In this document: in pieces, positions 1-13,500 of the stretch
How the letters are laid out: the number at the start of each line of letters is the position of its first letter
Position numbering within the stretch: position 1 is the stretch's first letter
Source: Pomphorhynchus laevis
Lineage: Eukaryota > Acanthocephala > Palaeacanthocephala > Echinorhynchida > Pomphorhynchidae
DNA: 64,000 nt
Direction of reading: 5' to 3'
Assembly (NCBI GenBank): GCA_012934845.2
Contig: WNNJ02002011.1
Coordinates: 265,065-329,064 of the forward strand
The notes under the pieces: model-generated
What the model saw: the letters and a program-made list of their open reading frames with translations, nothing else
What the model was told of the DNA's origin: nothing
The model's database searches: none
Translations under genes and position numbers: made by a program

Positions 1-556
1 TCATTGATTCAAGAAGCGTATTTTATTCACAAGAAAACCCTATTCATGATAATTAAATTTTAACTTTAAATTAAATTACAATTAAATTTTTTCTCATAAG
101 CTTATTATAATTTACTTTGTAGGGCTTAAGAAACCAAGATTCCGACTTTATTTATATTTTACTTAACTCTCCGTTGTACTGTCTCCATCCATTCTCTCTT
201 TTATGTTTTCTCCGTTTTTACGTTTGCATATCTTTACTGTTTCGTATTTTTAAATTTTTTGTTTCCTTATTTTTAATTTTTTTCTTTTCCTTTATTAATT
301 TTTTATTGTTGTGTAATTCATACCAAATAACATGGCACATCCATGATTACTATAAGATTACTATTATATTGAGATTTGTAAAACTTGTACAACCTGACGA
401 TGATGGCAGTAATCATCAAAATATAGTGTTCCTTAAAAAATAATTTTTCTTCTTGGTTCATTTAAAAATATTAACCATCTAACAAGATGAAACTTTAATG
501 AATGTGTTCAATAATATTATTATTAAAATTAAGGGATCCAAATTGATGATATAGGA
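1..556. other. AT-rich stretch, no gene recognised
   Basis: Nothing coding is convincing here: the single open frame is a hydrophobic AT-driven translation with no motif. The stretch ends at the target-site copy ATATAGGA (549-556) that flanks the hAT element on its right. Confidence 0.5.
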
Positions 557-715
557 CAATGTTTCTCAACATTTTTTCAATCATCGCCCACTTTTGAACA
601 TTTTTTTATCATCGCCCACCTTGACAGATAAACTGTTTTAAGTTTTATATAAATCTTAATATTTATGTAATAATAGTGGATGTAAATAATAATAACAGGG
701 TCGGTATTCACACGC

Positions 716-751
716 CAATGAACCGGTTAACGTCCGTTAACCGGTTCATTG
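716..751. repeat. Near-perfect 36-bp palindrome
   Basis: Two 17-nt arms starting CAATGAACCGG and ending CCGGTTCATTG are separated by only 2 nt. It lies between the two copies of the hAT left end, so it may mark a further small insertion or a hairpin-type subterminal signal. Confidence 0.7.
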
Positions 752-2789
752 TAAAATGAATCTGTGTATTTTATTGTAATTAAGTTGATCACTTATAAAT
801 TTTCTTCTGTATTAATTGATTGTATGTTTAAAAAATTGATTGTATGTTATTAATTGATTGAAAGTTTAAACCAGTGATTAGATTTAAACTCAGTGAAAGC
901 TGTTAATTTTTTTGTTCTCTGAGGATCAGCCTTGCCGTGCGAACCGGCAACGTAGTTTATATGCTAGGGACGACGGACAGAGACTCTGATAACTTTTAAC
1001 TGTTATTTTTCTTTATATATTTATATATTATAATATGCCTTTTTGACAAAGTTAATTTTTGTTTTTTTTGCCACTTCGTTGTATTCATAATCTATACTAT
1101 TAACAACTATCACAGTGTTTCTCAACCTTTTTTCAATCATCGCCCACTTTTGAACATTTTTGTTTTTTTTTAATATCGCCCACTTTGACAGAAAAACTGT
1201 TTTAAATTTTATATAAATCTTAATATTCATGTAATAATAACAGTTGATATATGGATGTTAAAAACAATATGTAGATCTGTATTATAAAGTTACAAGCCTC
1301 AGTTAGATTATCGATGAATAATAAATAAACCGAATTTGAAAACTAAATAAATAAATTTAAGGTATCCTTGTTTTGATGTTTTTTACTATTTCCTCAATTT
1401 TAGGCTTAAAGTTTGTAAGCTTCATTCTTACGTCACCTCTCGAGCATATGTCTATTCTATTTCTTTCTTTAGTTATTATTTTATTTACAGTACTAAAACC
1501 ACATTCCACTAAATAATAAGACGGAAATCACAGCAAAAAATTGGTCATTTCAGTCCAAATCGTAGAATATAAAAATTCGCCGACTGTGTCATCCATAATC
1601 CAAATTGTCCGTCATTTTCATATTTATATTTCAATTCTTCATTGCATTGAAGATCGATAACTTCTTGAATGTTTTCTTCAACACATTCAATATCACAGCT
1701 AAAGGGGTCAATAATCCATGGCTTAATATGCAAAGAAAATAAATCCGAAAATCTACTAAGAAATTCCTGCTTTAAAGTAGACAAGTATTCAGAATAATTG
1801 AATAAGTCTTGATCAGAAAGAAAAGACTATACATTTTTCATCTCCTGCATACTTTTAAAGTTTCTCTTCAATAAGTTGTTCTTAAAAACTTCTATGTTCT
1901 CTGTAAAGGCCTTAATAGTACGCCTACAGTCGATCAGAGTAACAAGTTTTCCTTGCAATTTCAGCAATATTTCATTAAGCTTTCTGAAAATAAATGCCAT
2001 AAAGTTTATATTGTTTTCGTCTATTCTATCGAATTCCTTTTCTTCTTCCAGGAAAGAAATAATTGTGTCAAATAAGCAAACAAATCTCGGAAGGCAATTA
2101 CCTTTAGATAACCATCGTATTTCAGTGTGGAAAGGTAATCTATTGTATTGCTCATTATTGTCTTTAGAGAAAATCTGAAACAATCTGTCACACTTTGGAT
2201 TTGTCTTTATCTTGTTTACTACTTGGATGACAAACCTTAAAGAAGAATGAAGAATAGGACTTATGTTCTTTGCCACTAAGTTATGACGATGTGTAATACA
2301 GTAGATACTTAATATTGTTGGACAAATGTTATTTAAAAATGAAATAAACCCCTTATGTCTTCTAACCATAGCAGGGTCTCCGTCAGTAGCACATGATATC
2401 AAATTTTCAAATGGTATTTGTTTTTCTTTGAACCAAGATTCAACAACTTCGAATATTGATGCTCCTGTTGTGTCTGTTTTTAAATACTTCATAAATAACA
2501 TTTCTTCATGTATTTGAAAATCGTCATCAATAAAGTGGACATATGACATAAGCAGGGCTCTACTATCGCTAACAGTTGATTCGTCAATTTGAATAGAAAA
2601 CTTTCTAGTTTTTAGTTTTTCAATTAGCTGTCCTTCAACATCTTCAGCCATTTCATCTATTCTTCTTCTAATTGAATCGTTGCTTAGTGGAATTGGATTA
2701 ATAATTGTTTCGATATCTTCTATTTTGGTCGGCTTCATAAATTATCCTCGTGTGAAGTCTTTAATCCTAGATGCAGCACTGTACACTAC

Positions 2790-2850
2790 AATCAGCGTAG
2801 GTGGACCTCATCAGCAGTGAGCCTACGCCTACATTTCGTGTTTCGGTCCT
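2790..2850 (-). other. CTGATGA structured module, copy 1
   Basis: On the minus strand GGACC-GAAAC is followed by a hairpin GCGTAGG/CCTACGC whose loop holds CTGATGA-GGTCC. The loop GGTCC can pair with the upstream GGACC, making a pseudoknot. It is the mirror copy of the module at 3227-3281. Confidence 0.6.
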
Positions 2851-3226
2851 TTAATGATCTGCTGAAATTTTCCTCTGCTGCCTTTCAGTAAACACAAACG
2901 ATACAGTTTGTAAGGAAAACATTTCCACTTGTGCAAACTGTACGTTGTTTCCGTCTTTTGTAACAAAAAGACGGAGATAGCACTACAGTTGCCGGAAACA
3001 ACCGACAATCTGTCTTTTGAATTTTCTTGACAGGAAACCGGAACTGTAGTGCTATCTCCGTCTTTTTGTTACAAAAGGAAACCGCAACTGTAGTGCTATC
3101 TCCGTCTTTTTGTTACAAAAGACGGAAACAACGTACAGTTTGCACAAGTGGAAATGTTTTCCTTACAAACTGTATCGTTTGTTTTTACAGAAAGGCAGCA
3201 GAGGAAAATTTCAGCAGATCATTAAA

Positions 3227-3310
3227 GGACCGAAACACGAAAGGTAGGCGTAGGCTCACTGCTGATGAGGTCCACCTACGCTGATTGTAGTGTACAGTGC
3301 TGCATCTAGG
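3227..3310 (+). other. CTGATGA structured module, copy 2
   Basis: GGACC (3227-3231) and GAAAC precede the stem GCGTAGG (3248-3254) / CCTACGC (3275-3281). The loop contains CTGATGA (3262-3268) and GGTCC, complementary to GGACC. Downstream comes the tail TGTAGTGTACAGTGCTGCATC, related to the tails of the other modules in this window. Confidence 0.6.
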
Positions 3311-3596
3311 ATTAAAGACTTCACACGAGGATAATTTATGAAGCCGACCAAATGATGATACTCGCTCGTGTATGCAATTATTCATTCTATTAACCTGGCA
3401 GATTCCGGTTTCCTGTCAAGAAAATTCAAAAGACAGATTGTCGGTTGTTTCCGGCAACTGTAGTGCTATCTCCGTCTTTTTGTTACAAAAGACGGAAACA
3501 ACGTACAGTTTGCACAAGTGGAAATGTGTTCCTTACAAACTGTATCGTTTGTTTTTACAGAAAGGCAGCAGAGGAAAATTTCAGCAGATCATTAAA

Positions 3597-3680
3597 GGAC
3601 CGAAACACGAAAGGTAGGCGTAGGCTCACTGCTGATGAGGTCCACCTACGCTGATTGTAGTGTACAGTGCTGCATCTAGG
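3597..3680 (+). other. CTGATGA structured module, copy 3
   Basis: Repeats copy 2 with an offset of 370 bp: GGACC at 3597-3601, then a hairpin with the same stem at 3618-3651 and the same tail. It belongs to the extra right arm of the foldback element. Confidence 0.6.
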
Positions 3681-4504
3681 ATTAAAGACTTCACACGAGG
3701 ATAATTTATGAAGCCGACCAAATGATGATACTCGCTCGTGTATGCAATTATTCATTCTATATCTTCTATTTTTAAAACATCTCAAATGCGGGTTTTGATA
3801 GTGTTCCAGCAACGGAATGCGAGCTACAGGTTTTAGAGATTAGTGCAGCAATTCATAGGAAGAACTCAGTCCTTTTGAACTTTCAAGTATTTATTTTTTA
3901 AACATACTAGTAACAGTTGAACGTTTATCAAAAATTTCTTTTTATTTTTGAAAATATTCAATTCCTTTATCTAATTTTTCAGCATAAACTCTTTTCTGGT
4001 GTTCGAGGAGCCTTGAAGGCTTCATAGTTTCATTAGAGAACGGTTTGCGACATAAAAGACAGAATAGAATATCTTTCTCATAGGGACTTTCGATGAATCC
4101 AAAAGCTAAATACTCTGCACTGTATTTGCACCATATTTTTATTTATTCTGTCATAGTAAGGGATAAGTTTTATAAAAAAAGTAGAAAGAAATATATAAAC
4201 TGTAATAAAAATCAATATAGTGCCAAAAATAATTTTTTACCTTGCAATTAATAACAACTTCGATTTTTTTATTAAAAAACGATTAAAACATTTAAAATTA
4301 AAGTTTCCTGCATGTGAACATTAAAATCTTGTGTAGATTTAAAAATAAATGTTTAAGAAATAAATTTAAACTTTTACATCAAAAAATTTATAAGATTTTT
4401 CTTCTATGTTTTTACCAATTTTCACCAACAAAATTGCCCACCTAGAAAATATTTTCGCCTACTAGTGGGCGATATCGCCCAGATTGAGAACCCCTGATAT
4501 AGGG

Positions 4505-7500
4505 CATAGTTATATCTTATTGGAGATATAAATTATATTGGATACACATGATTTATACACATATATTGTATTCTTGTGAAATAAATGCCTTGCTGACTTA
4601 TTTGTTCAATTTAGCGTTGGGTAAATTAATGTTTCTTATACGTTATGTCAAATATATTATAATTCGACTACTTACAGTATATTAAAAGCAAAAATTAAAT
4701 TTATAGCTAATAATAAAATGCACATTGAAAGCACTAAAACTTCCAAATGTGTGGATTATAATGAATAATGGAATAATTATAATTAATTAATAATTATAAT
4801 TAATAAATTATTAATTAATAATTAATTAATGATTATAATGGAATAATGAAATAATCATTATTCTGCAAATTTTTAGTTTCACCCATTTGATAAATTTGTT
4901 GCAAATCGCATCTAGTCGGTTAGCGACAAATATAGTTTGAGAGTTCATGATTTTAATTTTTTAATTAAGTAAAATATAGAACGTAATGTTTATGTTTTAT
5001 AATCTATGTTATCATATACGAACAGTTCATATATGAACGTTTTTAATATATTTAGGGTTTTTTATGTTTATCTATGCATCCAATAAAATTTTATTTTAAT
5101 TATACTATATTAATTATAAAAGTTTGTTTAAAGTTAATTTATGAAATTAATTAAGATTTATAATTATAAGATTATTAATTATAAGATTTATAAACATATC
5201 TGAGAGCATATTTTTATCGTTTGAAATGTCAAAGTTTTATCTGTTGGTTTTTTTATCGTATTTTATGGATGCATTGCAGCAGTACTTATGTTGTAAATGT
5301 ACACTTCTTCAAGCCAAGTTGGGATTATAAGATTTCATATTGCAACAATAAATTAACTTAGTTTAGATGTTCAAACGTGTGTTATGATGTGAATAAAAAT
5401 TTACTTTATCTCCGCTCTAGACTAATCGCTATACTAAATGTACAAAGATATTAATCAAACGTATTTTACGGTTGATCCCGTCGTTGTAACTGTGACACAC
5501 CAACTATAATGCTTTAAAGTATTGAGATACAAATATGCTTTTTAAAAAGCAAAGAAAGCATGTTGTCATGCGCGGTGTTTGTAGAATACAAAAATAGTTA
5601 ATTATATAATCCAGGTGATTTTCTCATAGTTTGTATAGCATCCTTAAAAGTATCAACATTCCATTTGTAGACAGGTAAACTCTACCTATGGAATGCAATT
5701 GAGAGAATACATAATCAGAGTCATTTTTAAATTATATCAAAAGAGATGCACATTTTAAGAAATTTTAATAACTTTTGTTTGTAAATATAACAGAGGAAAT
5801 AATTATATTTCTTTAATTAGCAATATGATTTGTAAAGACTTATCGTCGAGATTGGCAGCATTTCCGATTCTATTTTATTAACTGTTAGCACCCACAAGAC
5901 GAAATATGTAGAATTACCATAATGCAAGATTACACTGCTTTTTGAAATGTAGCAAAGAATGTGTCGTGAATGCTACGAGTACATGTGTATGTAAAATACA
6001 TTAAATTAATGTTTAACTGTATCAAGTTAAATATTCCCATGGAAAATTTTTTATCTACAAATTTAATACAAGATTTTTATAGGCCGGGAAAATTTTAATC
6101 AAATATTTTCTCAATTATTTATGATCAGATAAATAAAACATTTGCTTATGATCACGGAAAGAATATTTTTATTTATGATAAATATTTTATTTATTTGAAT
6201 AAATTATTTCATTCATGGAGAGGAAATAATTCGTCAAGTGAATTATACGCACTTGACAAAGCAAACGTTTACTCACCTGGTCAGTCGAAAGCATTTCAAT
6301 AATTAGAAAAATATTCGCTTTCTATATTCCTGTTTTCAATTTGAAAAACGTTGCATATAATTTCATATCCATTTGCTTTATAATTAAAATAGACTTCACG
6401 GACAGAAAATATATGCTATAATCCTAGGAATGTTAGCTCAGGGGCACACCCTCACAATGAATGCTTTAGCTGCTGCCTCTGCACTTTCCTTGGTTTCATT
6501 ATACTTTTTAAAATCGAAAATGCTCTGTCGATCCCAATTGGTTAAATAATTAGATAGTTATAATAAGGCGTTTTAAGGTACTTTTTGTGTCTGTGTGATC
6601 GTAGTAGCTCGATTATAGCTGATTTATAAAAAAATAAATTTTAACTATATAATGATATGAAATATATGTTTCGATACTGATAAAATGTATATTGTTAAAA
6701 CGAGTATTATCGGTTTGACACTTTCAAGATCTCTAAAACATATTACATTTTGCACTATTTTAGAGCTTGCATCCACTGTAGAAATGTTACGCTGAATAAA
6801 CTTATTTTAGTAGTCGAAAATTATATTTTAATTTTTAAGCAAAGCAAATGATGACGTCATGACTTCGTTAATTAAAAAAAATGGGAAATCAAAATTATAA
6901 CGTCATAATAATATTGGCAAGCTTTAACTCACTATATAAATAGACTGCTTTATTCTTCAACCGCTATAATGATTTTTATGATAAAACTTAAACAATAATT
7001 TTATGATTTTAATCAACTTATGATTTTAAATTATAATTTATGCAAACAAAATCAATGTCATTTTGTATTTTTTTATTTTTGAAATGTACAATTATTTTAG
7101 TTCTATAAGAATAATTGATTATTTTTATAACATTCATTTAAACAATAAAAGTCGGTGTTTAGACAATAAAAATTAGAAACTTCTATTTTTTAATCGGGAA
7201 GAATTTGATGAAAAACATCAAATTTTATAAAAATAACAGAAATCCCAATTTTATTTTAAGTCTTCAACGTTTTATATCTTTCAGTATATCACAACATATG
7301 CTCTCTTTGAATTGCCTTTAGCGATTTGTTTCTCTATTTATCTCTCTTGTCTGGTCCATTAATTCCCTTTTACCCTCATTTACTCCCTTTAACTCATTTT
7401 TATCACCTTTACACCCTTTAACTCTCATTCGTTCCGAAAACCCAATTTATCATCTTTAACTTCTATTCAGAAACTAGTTGATATTGAAAAATAACATGCA

Positions 7501-10500
7501 AATAACATAAAAATAAGAAAGTTATTAAATAAGTAGTTGAGTAATTAAATAATTACTGATGTTTTTCATGTATATTTTTAATGAATACGATATAATATAT
7601 TAAATAATATTAATAATTAATATTATTAAATATTAAATATTTATATCAATATTAATATTTAATATTAATAATTAAATAATGAGATTTTAAGATTTAACAT
7701 AATATGTAATGATTTTGGTTTAATAATAAAATTAAAATAATATAATAATATATTATATTATAATATAATTTTAATTATTATAATAATTATATTATAATAT
7801 AATTATTATAATAATAATTTAATAATATGTAATGATATTGACTTTATTCACAATCATTACTATAAAAATAAAATCAAACGGAAAATAACTAAATATATGA
7901 ATCATCAATGCAATATTGAAAATATATTTAATTAATTCAATTTTTAATTTATAGTATGGATTAGTTACAGAAACCTCAATTAAGTGATTAATTGATCCTC
8001 AATTAAGTGAGTCAATAAAAAATTGACTCACTATCGAATATCATAATTCGGTTGTGAGTGAATAGCTAATCTATTAACGTTGGATATGGGATGAAACCTG
8101 ATTACATTGCAATTCATGATGATACATAATTTTTCTTCCATTCCATAATACATAAAGATTGAGTTATAAAAATACTTTTTGAATTTGAGATATTTCCAAT
8201 TTTTAAATTTATACTACAAAATATGTGTCATCATTTAAGTGATCTGATTTATATCATATTTTTATTTGATATAAAAATGTCTCTCATTTTTGTATTGTGC
8301 GTAGATAGTTAAATCTTCATAGATGCTCAAATACAGACCTGAGAGTTGGCTTCTCCAATTACAATTCGCTTGTTTGAGAACTAAGAATCATATGAAATTT
8401 TAAAGAAGTTTTATAAACAAGGTTTAACAAATGTTTGTAACCCAAGTTTTACAAGGTTTTCGATAAAAGCAAAAGCCTTTGAAATGTTATGACCTTGAAT
8501 ACATTGTATATTAATCATAGTATACATATATCTATTAGTCATTGTAATAAATATAAAAATATCATATCAAAATATCGGGTTTTAAAAATTCTTTTTATGT
8601 ACTATAAGCATAGTACATAATATAATGAGCATATTACGTAAACATCAGTACATAATATGTAGTCTCAGTTAAGTAATCTTATTCCTTTAATGAAGTCTTT
8701 TAATCGCACTTGTTCTTACGTTGTAATAGTGCGCATTGCTATCACCGGTAGTCAGCAATGGTTGAAATTCGAAAGTTTTCATTGTTTCTGTTAATATAGC
8801 TAATTAATACAGCTAGCTCTACATGCTTATCATTTTCTGTTAATTTGTACGCAACTACTCATATCTTACACTTAGACGAATTCGAATGACATGGGCAATA
8901 TGATCAGATACGATATTTATAGTTACTTCTGGTAATGATGATGAATGCGTCAAAATAGAAGTATCAATTCAAAATAACTGACCTTGATCTATTTTTTGAT
9001 ATTTTGGAGTAGGATAAATAAATTTAATCCTACCAAATTTGATCTTAAATAAACTCATTTATATTTATACTTTGATACCTGCGTCATCAAAAACAAAACG
9101 TCTTGTTTCTGATGATGAATCCAAACTAGGCATTTTGTTTTTGATGATGCTAGCAACAGGTAGCAAAATATAAATGCGTTTTTATTTAAAAAATAAATTT
9201 AAAATGGTTCTCTTTAAATTATTTTTTTATTTTGAAACCGGTTCAATCACCCGGCCCTGACTCGATAAGCTAATAAAGACCCTAATGCACTTTTGGATGT
9301 TGTTTAATCTGGCTTCTTTACCAGGAGATTTGAGTGGATGTTCTTTTGATGCAAGTATATTTTCAGTCTACGACCAGTATTACGTCAACAGTGATCCATT
9401 GTCGGCCTAAAACTACAAGGAAACGAGCAAGTTATCCAAATATAACTAACGAATTTCTTTATTTGAGCACAGCAGTTTAGTTCCTATGATTTTTTGGCAT
9501 CTAGGTAATTGGCAGTAGATCAAATGCATTGTTGAAATTTATCGTTTCAACACTAAACATATCATTCTTATTAAAGTACTCGAATATCATCGTTTTTTAA
9601 ACCGCAAAATCGCCTTTGTTATTATGAAAACCGAATTTGCATGTTTGGGAATAATATTTAAAAAAAAATAAATTTTTTTAAAAATAAAATAATTTTCATT
9701 TTTTTGTGTTCGAAACATTTTGATATTTCAAATTGTTTCGTTGCTCACTTATTCTTCATGTAAAGTAATAAGGAAATTGTTTAAGATAAATATAAATAGC
9801 AGGACGAATAGAGATATCATGCATACAACTATTCTAAGGGCCAGTTTGTAAAAAGCTCCGCTTAGCTATTTACATTGAGATTTGTTAGCCATTACTTCTT
9901 GACTTGAGTTTAACCGGATTATTATTTTTGATCGGCTCAACCAATAATATAAATTTCACATTTATATGAAACAGTATGTTATGTGAAACCAATTTGTTTA
10001 TATTTATAAATATTTCAAATATGAAAACGTATTTCATAGTTTACATGTAACTAATTTAATGATTAATAACTAATTTAATATATTTAATAACTAATTTTTA
10101 TATAATTTTCATCAAGATCGATAAGTACATCGTCAATGAATTATTATTTATTCATTTCAGTTATTTATGTATAAAATCACTATAACTTATCATATAGCCA
10201 AGTTCGATTAGAAATTTTGTTATTCTTGAGAATAGATGCGAATGAATTGTTACTTTTGAAATAAACCTCATATTTGTTTAGTTAATTTCCGCTTCCCAGT
10301 TAAACGCCTAAAATGCAATCTCGCTTGGAATTTGGTAATCGATTAAAAAAACGTGATTCGTTAACACAACCACATAAGCTTATGTAATGGTTAACTTATA
10401 ATAAATAATTAAATCTCCATTGGTCATTCAAATATACAATATGAAAATGAAATATTAAAATATAACAAATGACTATAACACAAATATCATAAGAAAAATA

Positions 10501-10512
10501 TTATTTTGTAAA
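4505..10512. other. Gene-poor AT-rich interval
   Basis: Apart from a hairpin repeat at 9043-9200 and a short Penelope-like scrap near 7812-7890, I see only AT-rich unique sequence and simple AT runs (for example 4760-4850 and 7580-7830). No open frame of useful length or splice-consistent exon was found on either strand. Confidence 0.5.
9043..9200. repeat. Inverted-repeat (MITE-like) element
   Basis: The arm running TTTATATTTATACTTTGATACCTG...CATCAAAAACAAAA is mirrored imperfectly by TTTTGTTTTTGATGATGCTAGCAACAGGTAGCAAAATATAAA about 35 bp further on. It has no coding capacity. Terminal motif and target duplication are not clear enough to assign a superfamily. Confidence 0.5.
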
Positions 10513-10518
10513 TTTATT
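10513..10518 (-). promoter_or_regulatory. Polyadenylation signal of gene B
   Basis: AATAAA on the minus strand begins about 18 nt after the stop codon of gene B (10537-10539), the expected place for a cleavage/polyadenylation hexamer. Confidence 0.5.
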
Positions 10519-10536
10519 CCAACTATTTTAAGATAA

Positions 10537-13500
10537 TTAAAGAACTCTTAATTTATTAATATTTTGTAAATGTTTCTTGATGTTTTTAACTTGCATTGAC
10601 AATTGTTCTGTTTCGTTCTTAACGACTTGAAAATCATGAAGTTTCGTGCTATCTATATTGCCAGTCTGTTTTCTTTCCTCCCTAATTCGATTTAAAAGTG
10701 ATCTCTGTAAATCTGTTATTACTTCATTGATCTATAAAGTAGAAATTTAGTTAAACTTAAATAAGTAAAAAATTATTAATCCACGAAAATGCTTATATTT
10801 TTCATTTAATTAAGTACATTTTATGGTGAACGTAGGCACAGGTAGCGATTTTGAATATTGAGATAATTAATCAGTTCAATTTATTGGTTTTCACTTACGT
10901 TTCAATAATACACCCTGACTACTTACGGCACTATTGCCACATCCTATAAAATGTATACATTCTATATATAATATAAATATTATCGCAGCCTGCCCCAAGC
11001 TGATAGGTAAACTAATAAACGTTTACTAATAAGTAAACTGGACAACAGACATAACTGGGTATTGGAAACCATCACAGTCCATCAGCAATAAAATTTCTAG
11101 ACCGATCTCTGTTTATTTAGTTTCATCAGTAGGGTCAAAACATTAAAATATTTTAATATTTTGATATTATATAACTTAGATTTATTTAAAGTAAGAATTA
11201 ACAAAGATTACATTTTTATGAATCAGATAAAAATCAATTTTTATGAATAAATTTACTCATAAATATACGATGCATCCAAAAAGGAAATAAAAATCATCAA
11301 CTTGAATTGCCATGTTTTTGACTAAATAATATACGATGTATCAGAATAAGGATTAGAGGTCATCAGTATGACCTGCTATGTTATCAGGTTTCGGCAAATA
11401 TTCCTCGACCAAGCACAGTTTCGGGACCAAATATATGCTAATAACGTATTTCCACTGATGAAATTTGATTATCTAGTATCTTATTCTAATACAAAGCATA
11501 TTATGTATTATCCATAAACATTTTTTCGCCTAAGAGTTTAAATTTATTTTTAATAATATTTTGTTGATTTAAATATTGCAAATTTAATATTTTTTAATAT
11601 TAAGATGATTTATACTTCTCAAACATTCATCAAACTTGCTTTAAAATTAGCAGAAAATTTGGTTGATTTACTAATCAATTTTATAGTAACCTAGTTTACA
11701 ATATGCATATATAAAATTATTTAAATTATTTTGAAGAAAACCAATATCGTTACAAATTGTTGCAATTCTTAAAATTTAGTTATTTAATGTATTATATTAA
11801 ATATTAAACCTACATTTTTGCATGAATGGTCATGCAAAAATATGTTTCTTGTAAATTTAAATATGTTATCTTTACGATATAAATTAAAAGTAGCTTTTAT
11901 ATAAGTTACTGTTCATATCTAAATATTAACCTTTTATTATCAATATAAGTTTTATTAAGAATAAGGATACCTGCATGAATTTGTTAACTTATTTAACAAA
12001 TATATTTCATATCTTAAATAGAATATATCTTAGTTAAAATAGTTGAAATATATCTTGCATCAAGTTAAAATTAAAAATTAAAATTTAAAATAAAAATCAA
12101 TTTTTATGAATTGATTAATAAATAACAGACGATGAATCGTAGATAGACTTTGCTGCAATATTACGAAATATTACGAAACATAATATTAATATAACATAAC
12201 ATATTACGAAATTTGTTATGATAATTGGCACTAATATATTATAATTGGCACATATATTATAATATATCGTTACATATCGTTTATATCTATATATTGTTTA
12301 GAATTTAGAGAAAATAAAAATAATAATTTTAATTACTCTAGCAAATGCGAATATTAAATACCGAATATGAAACATAAAATATTAAAATAATCAAAATTCA
12401 GTTTTTAATAAACAAAAAATAATTAATTAATAAAAATAATTAAAATTTAATCATTAAATAGATATTGAATTATTAGTAAAATTCTCACAATTTAATAATA
12501 TTAATTTTATTAATATTAAATTAATTAAATATCGATTTAAATGATTGCATTTTTATTACTTACTTGTCGTGCTTCCTCTTTAACTTTGTTTAATGTGGCA
12601 TTTTTTCCAGCTATTTGATTTTTCTTCGATATAATCATTTCCGCCAAAATACCAACCTTCACGTAATTTCGCTTACGCTTTTCTTGCAAGTTTACTATAT
12701 TCTGTTACAACACACAATCAATTACCGCTAATAAGACATCCTGATTTATTTTAAATCAGGATATTTATTTATTTATTTATTTTATGTGATTATTTTTAAA
12801 ATTAATCGAGACAAAATTTGTTAATAACAAATTTTAAGAAAAATAAGTGACTGTTTAAATTGCAAATAACTGTATGTTGTAGACATTTTGAGATACATTT
12901 TGCATGCCATACAATTATTTATATCGAACTCGCTGTGGTTTTAAAAGTTATTTTCTATAATTGAAAAATTTTATATTAAAATTATAATGTTAAATATTAC
13001 GGATGAAATTTGTATAATAATATGTAGTAAGAATATCATTTGAAAAATAATCATCGCAAACAATAATCATCGTACAAAAATTTTAGTACAAAAGATTTTA
13101 TCAGCGAAATATAAAAAATAAAACAGTATTTTGTTGAAGCTGTTCCAAAATACTAAAGTTATATCTTTGTTGCCTTTCATTATCTTCTTATTGCTTTTAA
13201 TATAAATCGATTTTTATATGAGCCTTCGTTTCCAATCACTGCCTAGGTCAATTGATCAACCACTGATTTACGCACGATCATCGTATTGACCTAGATAATG
13301 CCAGAATAATCGAAATATAAAGTGATTGGAAACGAAGGTCAATATAAGGATCGATTTATAGTAAAAGCAATGGGACGATAATGAAAGGCAACAAAGATGA
13401 CTGAAGCTTAAGGATACCAATAACAAATTTGAAGTTGAAGGATAACATATATTCTTTCAGAATACACTTGTATATAATACTAATGGACCAGTTGCTACAC

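Larger units (their letters stand above)
2727..3757. mobile_element. Foldback (long inverted repeat) element inserted into the hAT
   Basis: The left arm (from 2727, TGGTCGGCTTCAT...) is the reverse complement of a right arm that ends ...ATGAAGCCGACCAAA at 3353. The arms are about 260 bp each around a short centre at 3010-3090. A second, near-identical right arm follows directly at about 3390-3757. Both right arms end with the same 'ATGATACTCGCTCG' to 'TTCATTCTAT' segment. The 13-mer ATATCTTCTATTT occurs at both junctions (about 2713 and 3759) and the hAT reading resumes across them, so this is a real insertion with a target duplication of about 13 bp. No protein is encoded; small open frames in the arms are mirror images of each other. 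Each arm carries one copy of the structured CTGATGA module. Confidence 0.75.
1357..4150 (-). pseudogene. hAT transposase, BED zinc finger type, broken
   Basis: Read on the minus strand, the N-terminal part (about 3955-4150) matches a BED finger: an 'EYLAFGF' aromatic start, a CLLC cysteine pair, 'NETMKPSRL' and a following histidine. A short piece at about 3770-3850 (SKPAFEMF) continues into the KIEDIE words after the nested insert. The longest open part, 1827-2738 (303 codons), carries the hAT core: IPLSNDSIRRRIDEMAEDVE, QIDEST, ATDGDPAM, CITHRHNL and HTEIRWLSKG, all hallmarks of the ZBED5/FAM200/SCAND3 clade. The C-terminal part is 1545-1784 followed, in another frame, by LVECGFSTVNKI and LTNFKPKIEE to a stop at 1357-1359, the hATC dimerisation region. 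An in-frame stop in the N-terminal part, the insertion and at least two frame shifts make it inactive. Family assignment is secure; activity is not expected. Confidence 0.85.
557..4496 (-). mobile_element. hAT DNA transposon (ZBED/SCAND3-like), nearly full length, with nested insert
   Basis: The left end begins CAATGTTTCTCAAC and the right end, read on the minus strand, begins CAGGGGTTCTCAATC, the short imperfect terminal repeats usual for hAT elements. The flanking 8-mers ATATAGGA (549-556) and ATATAGGG (4497-4504) agree at 7 of 8 positions and fit the 8-bp target duplication of hAT insertion. Subterminal 'ATCGCCCAC' words recur near both ends. Inside, on the minus strand, lie a BED zinc finger, the transposase core and the C-terminal dimerisation region. 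A second copy of the left end starts at 1113 (CAGTGTTTCTCAAC), so the left side is either duplicated or hit by a related element. A roughly 1-kb foldback element interrupts it at 2727-3757. Confidence 0.85.

Noticed and set aside
3027-3812. Several 60-85 codon frames on both strands
   Set aside because: Mirror-image translations of the foldback arms with no motif.
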